Origin: Rhodobacterales bacterium
GTDB lineage: Bacteria; Pseudomonadota; Alphaproteobacteria; Rhodobacterales; Rhodobacteraceae
Reading direction: 5' to 3'
Assembly (NCBI GenBank): GCA_017303485.1
Contig: JAFLCY010000001.1
Location: 62,001 to 126,000 of the forward strand
Length of the DNA: 64,000 nucleotides
Made by a program: the position numbers and the translations under genes. Each line of letters begins with the position of its first letter. Position 1 is the first letter of the stretch. Shown piece by piece: positions 53,730 to 62,647 of the stretch. The notes beneath the pieces are model-generated. The model worked only from the letters and a program-made list of their open reading frames with translations, was not told where the DNA came from and searched no databases.

Positions 53730-54781
53730 GGCGTTGTTGCAGAACTCAGTCTGCTAAGGATTCACATTGTGAATCCATGTAGTTAGACGGGGTGCATGAG
53801 CAAGCCATCTCCCGCCCGCTGCAGCACGACGAACTGGTTCAGCTACACTGCTTCGCATCGCAAGCGCGGGCGGCTGTTGGTCTGGCTGGACAAGGAGATG
53901 ACCTGGCTCGCGCCGCATGATGGTCGCCCGGGTCGTCCTGCGGTGTTCTCGGATGCGGCGATACAGTTCTGCCTGACCATCAAGGTTATGTTCAAGCTGC
54001 CGTTGAGACAAATGACAGGGATGGTGGCCAGCCTGTTGAAGATGGCGAGCCTCGACTGGGCAGTGCCCGACTTCACGACCTTGTGTCGCCGGCGAAAAAT
54101 CCTGGCCGTCCCGATACCCTACCGGCGCGTTGATGGGCCGCTGAACTTGCTGGTGGACAGCACCGGGATCAAGTTTCTGGGCGATGGCGAATGGCAGGCC
54201 AGAAAGCATGGCGTTCAAGGCCGGCGCAAGTGGCGCAAAGGGCATTTGGCCATGGACACGGCCACCTCGGACATCCGGGCGGTGGAGTTCACCCCAGCAG
54301 CGATGGCGACAGCCCCGTGCTGCCGGAACTGCTCGACCAGATCGCCGCGGGCGAAGACATCGGCATGGTTATCGTCGACGGCGCCTGCGACACCCGCCGC
54401 TGCGACACCGCGATCATCGACCGCCACGCCACTGCGATCATACCGGTCCGCAAGAACGGGCGACCGAGGAAAGAGGACTGCCCGGCCGCATGCGCCAGAA
54501 ACGAAACCCTACGTGCCACCCGGCACTGTGGCAGGACGTTCTGGAAACGATGGACCGGATACCACGTCCGAATCCGCATCGAAGCGAAGGTGCGGTACCT
54601 GAAAGCCTTCGGCGAACGCATCAGCGCAAGAGATCCAGACCGCCAGACCGCCGAAATCCAGATCCTCGTCGCCCTGATGAACCGCTTCTCGGCCCTCGGA
54701 ACGGCCGAAATCGTTCGCGTCGCCTGGTGACAACTGGGTAAGGGACAATCATGCCTCAGGTGGGCGTTGTTCAACAACGCC
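53730..54781 (+). mobile_element. IS5-family insertion sequence
   Basis: About 1.05 kb, normal for IS5. The left end GGCGTTGTTGCAGAAC (53730-53745) matches inverted GTTCAACAACGCC at the right end (54769-54781). The body carries one transposase gene, frameshifted, and a palindrome GGATTCACATTGTGAATCC just before it (53758-53776). No target duplication could be confirmed by eye. Confidence 0.75.
53796..54730 (+). pseudogene. IS5-family transposase, single-base frameshift
   Basis: The first frame runs MSKPSPARCSTTNWFSYTAS through LLVDSTGIKFLGDGEWQARK to AVEFTP; the protein then continues in another frame as SSDGDSPVLPELLDQIAAGE, DGACDTRRC, AIIPVRKNGRP and RIEAKVRYLKAFGERI to VRVAW at 54730. Loss of one C in the run near 54291-54294 explains it. 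DDE residues appear in DSTGI, DGACD and the RIEAK helix. Probably inactive unless the element uses frameshifting. Confidence 0.85.
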
Positions 54782-54926
54782 GTCTGGAACACTGTCATCG
54801 AGGTGTGCCAACTGGCCCGCATCAGGGGTTCCGGCGCGGGAATGCGCCTAACCCCGATCAGGGCCTGACCCGCCTCCACTCTGTGATCAGTTCCGTCGGC
54901 TCAGGCCCTGATCTCAACGTCGCAAA
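54782..54926. other. Remnant DNA between IS5 and IS21 ends
   Basis: A frame reading NNAVWNTVIEVCQLARIRG runs out of the IS5 end and stops at 54868. I recognise no protein in it. Probably part of the truncated IS21 body or older target DNA. Confidence 0.35.
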
Positions 54927-54978
54927 GGGGGCCAATTTTGGGCGCCGATACGGGGTCAGTTTTGCGCGCCGATTGACA
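54927..54978 (+). repeat. IS21-family right end with two terminal repeats
   Basis: Two similar 24-28 base units in direct orientation: GGGGGCCAATTTTGGGCGCC... (54927-54950) and CGGGGTCAGTTTTGCGCGCC... ending GATTGACA (54951-54978). This is the multiple terminal repeat pattern of IS21 elements, ending in ACA. No istA or istB gene is present, so the element is truncated on its left. Confidence 0.7.
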
Positions 54979-54980
54979 CC

Positions 54981-55094
54981 CTAGAAAGAACAGATGTTCA
55001 AGACTGCACCCCGGCGGCCGACCTCGCATGCACAAAACCGCTTGACTGGGACGGCCCCGTCACCGAAGTCCTGCCTCTCATGAAAGGCGCTTGA
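54981..55094 (+). pseudogene. Possible 3' gene remnant next to the IS21 end
   Basis: Starting at the IS21 boundary, an open frame reads ...DLACTKPLDWDGPVTEVLPL then MKGA and a stop at 55094. The composition looks protein-like and it begins where the insertion sequence ends, as expected for a gene cut by IS21. I do not recognise the family. Confidence 0.3.
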
Positions 55095-55148
55095 TTGCAG
55101 GCTGGTAGCAGTTCTTGTCGCAGGCTGAACACCGCGCCGTTGCGGGGC

Positions 55149-56093
55149 CTATTGCCCGGTCAAGGCAAGCTCGGTCTCGGGCATGTTCGCCGTGATCGCC
55201 CCGGCATGGCCGATGACATAGCGCGCCAAATTGTCGCCCGAGCCCATGGCTGCCAGCACAGTTCCGCCGGTCAGGTGCCGCGCGAGGAAGCCGGCGTTGA
55301 AACTGTCACCTGCCGCAGTCGTATCGACGACCCGGGCCGGAGGGCGCGGGTCGAGAACAGCCCCGCTGCCGTCGAGCGCGAGGGGGCCGGCGGCTCCACG
55401 CTTGAGCGCGCCGAACCGGACCCCTGCCGCGATCAGGCGGCGCGACACGGCGGCGGCATCAGGATCGGCGAACAGCGCCATCTCGTCATCGACCGAGGGG
55501 AGCGCGATGTCGGTGATCGACCAGAACCGCGCGACCTCACGCCGGGCGGTGGCGACGTCTTCCCAGAGGCGAGGCCGGTAGTTGGAGTCGAACGCCACAC
55601 GCGAGCCCGTCCGGCGAAGCCCGACCAAGCCGTCGAACAGCGCATCACGCACAGTCTGGGGCAGGATGGCGAGCGAGATCGCCGACAGATAGACCAGATC
55701 GAAGCCCGCCAGATCGCCCGGCCTCAGCCCGGACCGGGGGCCGAACAGCTGCCGCGCCGCCGAGCTGGAGCGCCAGTAGCCGAAGCTGCGTTCGCCCTGG
55801 GCGTCGAGGTGGATCATGTAGAGACCCGGAGTCTCGCCCTCCAGCCGGTCGACCAGAGAAGTGTCGATCCCTTCTTGTTCCAGCGCGCTCAGGATGCGCG
55901 TGGACTGCGCGTCCGTCCCGATTGCCGTGACATAGGAGACAGTGGCCGAGCGGCCCAGTAGGCGGGAAAGATAGACAGCGGTGTTGAACGTATCACCTGC
56001 CACGCCGATGCGGAAAGTATCGGCCTCGGCGGGTGACAGTTCGATCATCACTTCGCCGATGCAGGCAACACGCAAGGGTTTGGTGTCGGCCAT
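55149..56093 (-). CDS. kdgK: 2-keto-3-deoxygluconate kinase (PfkB family)
   Basis: 314-residue ribokinase-fold sugar kinase. Seen: VACIGEVMIELSPAEADTFR near the start, GVAGDTFNTAVYLSRLLG near 30-47, GETPGLYMIHLDAQGERSF near 85 and the PfkB catalytic motif DTTAAGDSFNAGFLARHL near 252-269 (aspartate in AAGD). The GDTFNTAVYL stretch is characteristic of KDG kinases. ATG 56093 begins immediately after the IclR stop; the longer frame to 56273 overlaps IclR. Phosphorylates 2-keto-3-deoxygluconate, which the SelA-like enzyme upstream may produce from a glucosaminate. Confidence 0.88.
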   Translation of the reverse strand: MADTKPLRVACIGEVMIELSPAEADTFRIGVAGDTFNTAVYLSRLLGRSATVSYVTAIGTDAQSTRILSALEQEGIDTSLVDRLEGETPGLYMIHLDAQGERSFGYWRSSSAARQLFGPRSGLRPGDLAGFDLVYLSAISLAILPQTVRDALFDGLVGLRRTGSRVAFDSNYRPRLWEDVATARREVARFWSITDIALPSVDDEMALFADPDAAAVSRRLIAAGVRFGALKRGAAGPLALDGSGAVLDPRPPARVVDTTAAGDSFNAGFLARHLTGGTVLAAMGSGDNLARYVIGHAGAITANMPETELALTGQ

Positions 56094-56094
56094 A

Positions 56095-56871
56095 TCACTT
56101 GACGGGTTCGGCATAGCCCACGGCCCTTTCCACGCGCAACGCCGAGTCACGGACCGCCTGCGCAAGCTCTTCCGACCGCATGTCGGCCTGTCTCTCTGCC
56201 AGCACGACAGAGATGGTTGCGGCGCATTCGCCCTTTTCATTGCGGATCGGGGCGGCGATGCAGGCCACGGCATACTCCGACTGACCCATCTGGATTGACA
56301 GGCGGTCGTCGAAATCCTTCTTCGACTGATCGGCCAGCACGACAGGATCGGTCTCGGCCGTTCCGGTCGTAGAGGGGCGCGCGGCCTTGCGGAACGCGGC
56401 GATGCGGTCGCTGTCGTTCAGGTGGCCAAGCAGCAGGCGGCCAGAGGCGGTCCAGTTCAGCGGCACGCGGGTTCCCACGTCGGAGGTCACACGGAAATGC
56501 CCCGGCCCTTCGACCATCGCGATGACAGCCATCATGCCACCGTCGCGCGCGCAGAGCTGGACGGTTTCGCCGGTGGCTTCCGCCAGTACGCGCAACTCGC
56601 GCCGGGCTTCGGCGTAAAGGTCGATCGAGGCGCGATAGCTGAGCCCGTAGCGCATCAGGCGCGGCCCCAGCCAGACAAGACCGTCGTTCCGGCGCGACAG
56701 CATTTCACGCTCCACCAGCTCTTCCACCAGGCGGTAGACGGTGGACACCGGCGCCCCGGTGGCCTTGCCAAGTTCATAGGCGCTCATCGGGCGGTTCTGT
56801 TCTGAGAGTGTGTCCAGTATCTGCAGGCTGCGGTCGATGCCGCTTGTTCTGCTGCGGGCAGCTTCTGTCAT
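56095..56871 (-). CDS. IclR family transcriptional regulator
   Basis: 258 residues. N-terminal winged HTH: GIDRSLQILDTLSEQNRPMS, YELGKATGAPVSTVYRLVEE. Effector domain: SYRASIDLYAEARRELRVLA, GTRVPLNWTASGRLLLGHL and EYAVACIAAPIRNEKGECAA. GGAGGGG precedes ATG 56871. Downstream of the SelA-like gene by 57 bases on the same strand, and next to the kinase it may control. Confidence 0.92.
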   Translation of the reverse strand: MTEAARSRTSGIDRSLQILDTLSEQNRPMSAYELGKATGAPVSTVYRLVEELVEREMLSRRNDGLVWLGPRLMRYGLSYRASIDLYAEARRELRVLAEATGETVQLCARDGGMMAVIAMVEGPGHFRVTSDVGTRVPLNWTASGRLLLGHLNDSDRIAAFRKAARPSTTGTAETDPVVLADQSKKDFDDRLSIQMGQSEYAVACIAAPIRNEKGECAATISVVLAERQADMRSEELAQAVRDSALRVERAVGYAEPVK

Positions 56872-56928
56872 GACCCCTCCTGATCCAGTCTTCCATATCT
56901 ATGGAACCACTTGCCGAGGATCAAGAAG

Positions 56929-58161
56929 TCAGGCGTTCGTCAGCCAGCCGAGATAGGCGTCGATTCCGCCATTGCGCGGACCGTGGATATCGGTTGGCCA
57001 GGCGGGGATGCGGGCTGCATCGCGCAGCACTTCGGACAGGGTGCGGGAGACGATCTCGGCCTGGTCTGGGGCAAGGTTGCAGGGGTCAAGCTGGAAGTAG
57101 TTCAGTTCGACTTCGTGGTCGCGGGCGATGATCGCCGGATCAAGCCCGGCGAGATGGCGGGTGATGGCGGCAGCGGTCGTTCCGGCCACCGCCGGATCGA
57201 CGTCGATCTGCAACCGGTCAAGGGGGTTGCCGGTCGGGTCCGGCATGATGCGGACGGTAAAGCCCGGGATGCCGGTAAGGTCTTGCTGCCACATCTCCAG
57301 CGCCGCGCGTTCAGCGGCACGGGCGGCGGCGTGGTCGCGGACAAGCCAGCGCTCCATCGCCTTGATCGCGCCGGCCACGCTTTCCTTGCCGATCTTGAAA
57401 CCGCGCCCGATGGCGATGTTCTGTAGGTAGGCGGCGCGCACCCGGTCGCGCTTGCCAGCGATGATGCCGCCGGTCGGGCCGCCCATGAACTTGTGCGCCG
57501 AATAGATCGCAAGATCGGCTCCGGCCGCGATGAAGCCGCGCAGGTCGTATTCCGAGGCCGCGTCGACGATCACTGGCACGCCCGCTGCGTGGCAGATTTC
57601 CACAAAGCGCGGGAAGGGGATCTGGCCGTAATGCACAACATGGTGCGAGACGACATAAAGCGCCGCGGCGGTGTTCGGCCCCAGCGCGCCGCGCAGCTGA
57701 TGGTCCATCGCCAGCGTCGACTGGCCGACCATCCGCACCGTGCCGCCCGCGAGTTCGATCGCGGTCGAGATCGGCGCGCCGTAGCCGCACAGATGGCCCA
57801 TTTGCACGACTATCTCCGACTTCGGACCGGGATTGCGCGGCAGAGCCTCTGCCCGGGCAGGGTCCAGCCCGGTGATGCAGCCCGCGACGCTGAGCGTGAT
57901 CCCGGCACTGGCCGAGGCGGTCATGCAGCCGGCTTCTGCTCCGGTCAGCGCGGCAATCACCTTGCTCGCCTTGGCCTGCAACTCGTGGATCCTGACGAAA
58001 TGGCCCATGGCGGCGCCGGTGGCGGCGGCGACCTCGGGATGCGCCCGGCTTGCACCAAGGCCGGTCATGGTGCCCGAGACATTGATCACGCGAGACAGTC
58101 CGTTCTCACCGTGCCAACCCCAGTCTTCATTGGCCAGTGCGGGTGCGAGAGGCTGGTTCAT
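56929..58161 (-). CDS. SelA-like PLP-dependent enzyme (D-glucosaminate ammonia-lyase type)
   Basis: 410-residue fold-type I PLP protein of the SelA-like branch. Seen: SRVINVSGTMTGLGASRAHP, HELQAKASKVIAALTGAEAG, VPVIVDAASEYDLRGFI and the PLP lysine in YSAHKFMGGPTGGIIAGKRD near 222. Such proteins beside COG3964 amidohydrolases and ketodeoxygluconate enzymes are D-glucosaminate-6-phosphate ammonia-lyases (DgaE) or relatives. ATG 58161 (MNQPLAPAL) has AAAGGA upstream. With the KDG kinase it suggests deamination of an aminosugar acid to 2-keto-3-deoxygluconate. Confidence 0.82.
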   Translation of the reverse strand: MNQPLAPALANEDWGWHGENGLSRVINVSGTMTGLGASRAHPEVAAATGAAMGHFVRIHELQAKASKVIAALTGAEAGCMTASASAGITLSVAGCITGLDPARAEALPRNPGPKSEIVVQMGHLCGYGAPISTAIELAGGTVRMVGQSTLAMDHQLRGALGPNTAAALYVVSHHVVHYGQIPFPRFVEICHAAGVPVIVDAASEYDLRGFIAAGADLAIYSAHKFMGGPTGGIIAGKRDRVRAAYLQNIAIGRGFKIGKESVAGAIKAMERWLVRDHAAARAAERAALEMWQQDLTGIPGFTVRIMPDPTGNPLDRLQIDVDPAVAGTTAAAITRHLAGLDPAIIARDHEVELNYFQLDPCNLAPDQAEIVSRTLSEVLRDAARIPAWPTDIHGPRNGGIDAYLGWLTNA

Positions 58162-58197
58162 CTGTCGGTCCTTTCCGGGCAAGTCTTCAGGCAGCAG

Positions 58198-58686
58198 TCA
58201 AACGCCGGGTGCCAGTTCAAAAATCGCGTCGATCTCGACGGTGATCCGGTTTGGCAGCGATCCGACGCCATAGGAGGTTCTGGCATGGATTCCAGCCTCG
58301 CCGAAGACCTGATGCATGATCTCGGAGGCACCGTCGATGATCTGCGGATGCTCTTCATAGTCGGGCACCGCATTGACGAGGCCGACCAGCTTGATCAGGC
58401 CGCCGACCGCGTCAAGTGTGCCGAACTCCTCGCGCAGCACGGAAAGGATGTTCAGGGCCACCAGACGGGCATGTTCGCGCGCCTCGGCCGTGGTGACATC
58501 GGCGCCGACCTTGCCGCGCAGGAAGGTGCCATCTGCGGTGACCGGACCTTGCCCGGACACATAGACGCGCCGCCCGGACCGCCGGAGATTGCGGAAGGCG
58601 CCGATCGGCGTCGGGGCCACTGTCGGCAAGGTCAGCCCCTGCGCCAGAAGGCGCGTTTCGTGCGTGGTGGGCGCAAGGATGGTCAT
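58198..58686 (-). CDS. RidA/YjgF-like protein
   Basis: 162 residues with the RidA core: RRVYVSGQGPVTADGTFL near 40-57, EAREHARLVALNILSVLREE, LDAVGGLIKLVGLVNAVPDY and a C-terminal RITVEIDAIFELAPG. The Rid family hydrolyses reactive enamine/imine intermediates released by PLP enzymes. This fits its position just upstream of the SelA-like ammonia-lyase. Start overlaps the ATPase stop as ATGA. Confidence 0.9.
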   Translation of the reverse strand: MTILAPTTHETRLLAQGLTLPTVAPTPIGAFRNLRRSGRRVYVSGQGPVTADGTFLRGKVGADVTTAEAREHARLVALNILSVLREEFGTLDAVGGLIKLVGLVNAVPDYEEHPQIIDGASEIMHQVFGEAGIHARTSYGVGSLPNRITVEIDAIFELAPGV

Positions 58687-59654
58687 AGAGCAAGGGCCTC
58701 GGATTTAAGACAGTAACTGACATGGCTTGGCCCGACCGGAACCGGGTCAGGCCGGACTTCGGCGCAGCGGCCGTCGGCCAGTTTGCAGCGGGTGCGGAAA
58801 ACACAGCCCGAAGGCGGGTTCAGTGGGCTGGGTATGTCGTCAGACAAAACCTCGCGATTGCGCGCCGCGCGCGGGTCGGGTTGCGGAATCGCCGAAAGTA
58901 GGGCGCGCGAGTAGGGATGTTGCGGCTGCCGGTACAGCGGTGCCGAAGGGCCTGCTTCGACGATACGGCCCAGATACATGACGATGATCTGGTCGCAGAG
59001 ATACTCGACCGCCGACAGGTCGTGCGCGATGAACAGCATGGTCAGATTGCGCTTTTCGCGCAGGTCGAGAAGCAGGTTCAGGATCTGCGCCTGGATCGAC
59101 ACGTCCAGCGCCGAGACGCATTCGTCGGCGACGATGAACTCGGGGTCAAGCGCCAGGGCGCGGGCAATTCCGATCCGCTGGCGCTGGCCGCCGGAGAACT
59201 CATGCGGGTAGCGGTTGGCGGCGTCGGGGCGAAGGCCGACTTCTTCCAGCAGCGCCAGCACTTTCGCGCGTCGGTCGGCGGCGGTGCCGACGCGGTGGGC
59301 GACCAGCCCCTCGGCGATGATGTCGCCGACTTTCAGGCGCGGGTTCAGCGATGATACCGGGTCCTGAAAGATGATCTGCATCCGACGGCGCATCGCACGA
59401 AGCCCGATCTCGTTCTGCGCGTTGAGGTCGGTCCCATCAAACCGGGTCTCGCCCGAGGTCGGCTCGATCAGGCGCAAGAGCGTGCGGCCCAGCGTGGTCT
59501 TGCCCGAGCCGCTTTCGCCGACCAGCCCGGTGATCGAGCCGCGCGGAATATCGAAGCTGACGTCGGAAACCGCCTGGACCGTGCCACGCGACGTTTCGAA
59601 CCGCTTCGTCAGATTGCGGATCCGCAGGAAGGGCTCCGAGGATGTGTCAGACAT
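58683..59654 (-). CDS. Peptide-type ABC transporter ATP-binding protein (DppF-like)
   Basis: 323 residues. Walker A GESGSGKTTLGRTLL, Q-loop FQDPVSSLNPRLKVGD, signature FSGGQRQRIGIARALAL, Walker B FIVADECVSALDVS, H-loop FIAHDLSAVEYL, C-terminal GCVFRTRCKLADGRC. ATG 59654 (MSDTSSEPFLRI) lies 8 bases inside the other ATPase gene; the longer frame upstream is its shadow. Partner of the 59647 ATPase. Confidence 0.93.
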   Translation of the reverse strand: MSDTSSEPFLRIRNLTKRFETSRGTVQAVSDVSFDIPRGSITGLVGESGSGKTTLGRTLLRLIEPTSGETRFDGTDLNAQNEIGLRAMRRRMQIIFQDPVSSLNPRLKVGDIIAEGLVAHRVGTAADRRAKVLALLEEVGLRPDAANRYPHEFSGGQRQRIGIARALALDPEFIVADECVSALDVSIQAQILNLLLDLREKRNLTMLFIAHDLSAVEYLCDQIIVMYLGRIVEAGPSAPLYRQPQHPYSRALLSAIPQPDPRAARNREVLSDDIPSPLNPPSGCVFRTRCKLADGRCAEVRPDPVPVGPSHVSYCLKSEALAL

Positions 59655-60654
59655 GTGCAGCCTCCCTGATCCGTTGGTAGTTCCAGCAGGCGACCTTGTG
59701 CGCCGGTGTCGCCGGGGTAAGCGTGACCGGCTTCTCGCAGGCCGGGGTCGCATGGCTGCAGCGCGGCGCGAAGGCGCAACCCGGAGGCATCGCCGCCAGC
59801 GAAGGCACTGCCCCGGGAATGGGGACAAGACGGGTGGAGCCATCACGGCCCGGTGTCGGGATAGAGGCCAGGAGGCCTTGCGTGTAGGGGTGGCTCGGCG
59901 CGTCGAAGAGGTCGAGCGCGGGCGCGTTCTCGACGATGGCGCCGGCATACATCACGGCCACCTCGTCGGCGATTTCGGCGACCACGCCCATGTCATGGGT
60001 GATGAACAGGATCGACATCCCCATCTCTTTCTGCAGCCGCCGCATCAGATCAAGGATCTGGGCCTGCACCGTCACGTCCAGCGCGGTGGTCGGCTCGTCC
60101 GCGATCAGAAGGCGCGGTTTGCACACCAGTGCCAGCGCGATCATGATCCGCTGCCGCATACCGCCGGACATTTCGTGCGGATACTGGTCCAGCCGGGTGG
60201 CCGCGGCGGGAATCTCCACCAGCTCCAGCATCTCGATCACGCGTTTGCGCCGGGCTGCCGCGTCCAGATCGGTGTGCAGCATCAGCATCTCGCCGATCTG
60301 GTCGCCCACGGTGAACAACGGGTTCAGCGAGGACATCGGTTCCTGGAAGATCATCGCGATTTCGGCCCCGCGAATGCGGCGGCGGGTGGTTTCGTCGGTG
60401 GTGGCAAGATCGACCACGCTGCCATCCGCGCGGCGGTACTGGATCGAGCCCCCCATCACATGGCCATTGCGGGGCAGAAGCCCCATGATTGCCAGCGAAG
60501 AGACCGATTTGCCCGATCCGCTTTCACCAACCAGAGCAAGGGTCTTGCCGGGTTCCAGCCGGAAGCTGACGTCGCGAAGCGCGGTCAGCAGAAAGCCGGT
60601 CTTGCCAAAGCCGACGCGCAGGCCGTCGACGGTCAGAAGTGCATTCGCGGTCAT
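59647..60654 (-). CDS. Peptide-type ABC transporter ATP-binding protein (DppD-like)
   Basis: 335 residues. Walker A GESGSGKSVSSLAIMG, Q-loop FQEPMSSLNPLFTVGDQ, signature [15 protein letters not shown], Walker [16 protein letters not shown]-loop FITHDMGVV, C-terminal GCAFAPRCSHATPAC. Start at 60654 overlaps the amidohydrolase stop as ATGA, so the hydrolase and transporter are translated together. Confidence 0.93.
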   Translation of the reverse strand: MTANALLTVDGLRVGFGKTGFLLTALRDVSFRLEPGKTLALVGESGSGKSVSSLAIMGLLPRNGHVMGGSIQYRRADGSVVDLATTDETTRRRIRGAEIAMIFQEPMSSLNPLFTVGDQIGEMLMLHTDLDAAARRKRVIEMLELVEIPAAATRLDQYPHEMSGGMRQRIMIALALVCKPRLLIADEPTTALDVTVQAQILDLMRRLQKEMGMSILFITHDMGVVAEIADEVAVMYAGAIVENAPALDLFDAPSHPYTQGLLASIPTPGRDGSTRLVPIPGAVPSLAAMPPGCAFAPRCSHATPACEKPVTLTPATPAHKVACWNYQRIREAAHV

Positions 60655-61766
60655 TCGGTCCTCCGTGTCGCAGGCTCGTATGAGTTGCCGATCAGGGTCG
60701 CGACGGGTTCCAGCATGCGTTTCAGCACCATCCGGTTGCCCAGGCTGTCGATGACGTCCTGATTGCAATCATCAAGCCGGAACAGCGTGAAATCGGCCCG
60801 GTCACCCGGGCCTGGCACCGGGGTGACCCCCAGGGTTTCACGCGGGCGGTTTGTCATCGCGGCGATGGCGTCGTCGAACGGCAGGCCGACGGCGAGAAGC
60901 TTCGATGCCGTCGTGGCGAGGTCCAGCACCGGCCCCCGGATGTTGCGCAGGTGCAGGTCGGTCGAGATCGACCACGGCCGCAGCCCCTGGTCGATGGCGA
61001 TCCGCGCCGTTTCAAAGCAGAAGGACGCCTGGCCATGGCCGATGTCCATCCGCACGCCTTCTTCCGAAATGCGCTTGGCCATTTCGAACAGCGCGAACGT
61101 ATCGCGGATCGACCCGGCCTTCTTGCCGTTGAAGCAATGGGTGACGATGTCGCCGGGCGTGAGGATTTCGAACACCTCGTCGATCAGCGGCGCGGGCTCG
61201 CCGACATGGACCATCAGCGGCAGGCCGGCGATCTCGGCCACCCGCTTGGCGATCTTGGCCGGCGTGATACCCCAGGCCCCGACGATTACGCCCGAGGCGC
61301 GGACCTTGACGCCGCAGATGACATCGCGGTTCGCTTCGATCACGGCCAGCGTGCGGTCGACGTCGATGGACCGCATGTCGATCAGCTCGGGCACGCGGTT
61401 GCAGCAGACAAGGCCGATGGAGCCGATGTTGAGGAAGGCGCGGATGGTTTCGACTTCGGCGTCGATCACATATTCGCGCAAGCCGTGGAAACTGCCTTCG
61501 CCCGCCGATCCGGCATCGGCCATCGCCGTGACGCCGGTCGCGCGCCCGGCCTCGCTGGCCCGGACGGAAATGTCGGTGCCACCGTGCCAGACATGGACAT
61601 GCAGGTCGCACCAGCCGGGCGAGAGATAGGCGCCCTGGCAGTCGATGACCTTTGCTCCGGGGACAGCGGTTGCCGACAGCGTTCCGTCGGCGGAGACATG
61701 GATCTCCTTGGCTTCCGGCATTGAGACAGCCCGGAAGTTCTTTAGAGTTAGTGGCGCGGCGGACAT
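60651..61766 (-). CDS. Amidohydrolase/deacetylase metallohydrolase (COG3964, EF0837/Atu3266-like)
   Basis: 371-residue TIM-barrel amidohydrolase. Metal ligands are expected in DLHVHVWHGGTD near residue 55-60, the bridging lysine or carboxylate region GVKVRASGVIVGAWG near 150, VHVGEPAPLIDE near 187, DIVTHCFNGKKAGS near 207 and STDLHLRN near 265. Characterised relatives (Atu3266, Oant2987) cleave acetyl esters such as acetyl-(R)-mandelate, and others are linked to N-acyl amino acids or selenocysteine-synthase-like partners. Encoded inside the transporter operon. Confidence 0.85.
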   Translation of the reverse strand: MSAAPLTLKNFRAVSMPEAKEIHVSADGTLSATAVPGAKVIDCQGAYLSPGWCDLHVHVWHGGTDISVRASEAGRATGVTAMADAGSAGEGSFHGLREYVIDAEVETIRAFLNIGSIGLVCCNRVPELIDMRSIDVDRTLAVIEANRDVICGVKVRASGVIVGAWGITPAKIAKRVAEIAGLPLMVHVGEPAPLIDEVFEILTPGDIVTHCFNGKKAGSIRDTFALFEMAKRISEEGVRMDIGHGQASFCFETARIAIDQGLRPWSISTDLHLRNIRGPVLDLATTASKLLAVGLPFDDAIAAMTNRPRETLGVTPVPGPGDRADFTLFRLDDCNQDVIDSLGNRMVLKRMLEPVATLIGNSYEPATRRTE

Positions 61767-61769
61767 GGC

Positions 61770-62636
61770 TCAAAGTTCCTTGGCAAGGCGGGGGTCAAGC
61801 GCGTCGCGCAACCCGTCGCCGATGATCTGAAGCGAAAGGACAGCGACCGAGATGGCGATACCGGGGAACAGGATCAGGAACGCGGCCTGGTCGATCGACT
61901 CGCGGCCTTCGTTGATCATGGTGCCCCAGGTCGGCGTGTCCGGATTGATCCCGACGCCGAGGAAGGACAGGCCCGCTTCGGCCAGCATGGCATAGGCGAA
62001 GATGAACGTCGCCTGCACGGTGATCGGCGAGACGATGTTCCGCAGGATATGGTTCGTGATCACGTAAGGGGTGGAGGAGCCGAGCGCCCGGGACGCCTCG
62101 ACGAAGGGCAGTTCGCGGATCACCAGGGTCGATGCGCGGCTGATCCGGGCGAAGCGGGGCACATAGACGATGGTCAGGGCGATGATCACGTTGACCATGG
62201 ATCCACCAAGGATCGACACCAGCGAGATGGCCAGCAGGATATCGGGGAAGGCCATCATCGCGTCGATCAGTCGCGACAGCGGGGCGTCAAGACGGCGGTA
62301 GAACCCGGCCAGTAGCCCGATGAATATGCCGACCACGGTCGACAGCGCCGCCACGCCGAACCCGATGCTGAGCGAGGTGCGCCCGGCATAGAGGAGGCGC
62401 GACAGGAGGTCCCGCCCGTAGGCATCGGCGCCAAGTAGGTAGTCACCGAACGGTGGGCTGAGGCGCGCGCGCACTGCCATCTTGGCGGGGTCCTGTGGCG
62501 CCACCAGGGGGGCAAAGGCGCAAAGCCCGGCGATGATCAGGAAGACGATCAGGGCGATCAGGACCGAACGGCGGGCAAGCAGCAGCCGGAAGAAGCCTGG
62601 ATCGGTCGCGAATGAGGATGAGCTGGCAGCGGCCAT
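61770..62636 (-). CDS. Peptide-type ABC transporter permease (DppC-like)
   Basis: 288 residues. N-terminal segment SVLIALIVFLIIAGLCAFAP, subfamily motif GDYLLGADAYGRDLLSRLLY, EAA loop EASRALGSSTPYVITNHILR near 185, and the end LGDGLRDALDP-like DGLRDALDPRLAKEL. Three bases upstream of the amidohydrolase. Confidence 0.93.
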   Translation of the reverse strand: MAAASSSSFATDPGFFRLLLARRSVLIALIVFLIIAGLCAFAPLVAPQDPAKMAVRARLSPPFGDYLLGADAYGRDLLSRLLYAGRTSLSIGFGVAALSTVVGIFIGLLAGFYRRLDAPLSRLIDAMMAFPDILLAISLVSILGGSMVNVIIALTIVYVPRFARISRASTLVIRELPFVEASRALGSSTPYVITNHILRNIVSPITVQATFIFAYAMLAEAGLSFLGVGINPDTPTWGTMINEGRESIDQAAFLILFPGIAISVAVLSLQIIGDGLRDALDPRLAKEL

Positions 62637-62647
62637 GGCGGGGTTCC

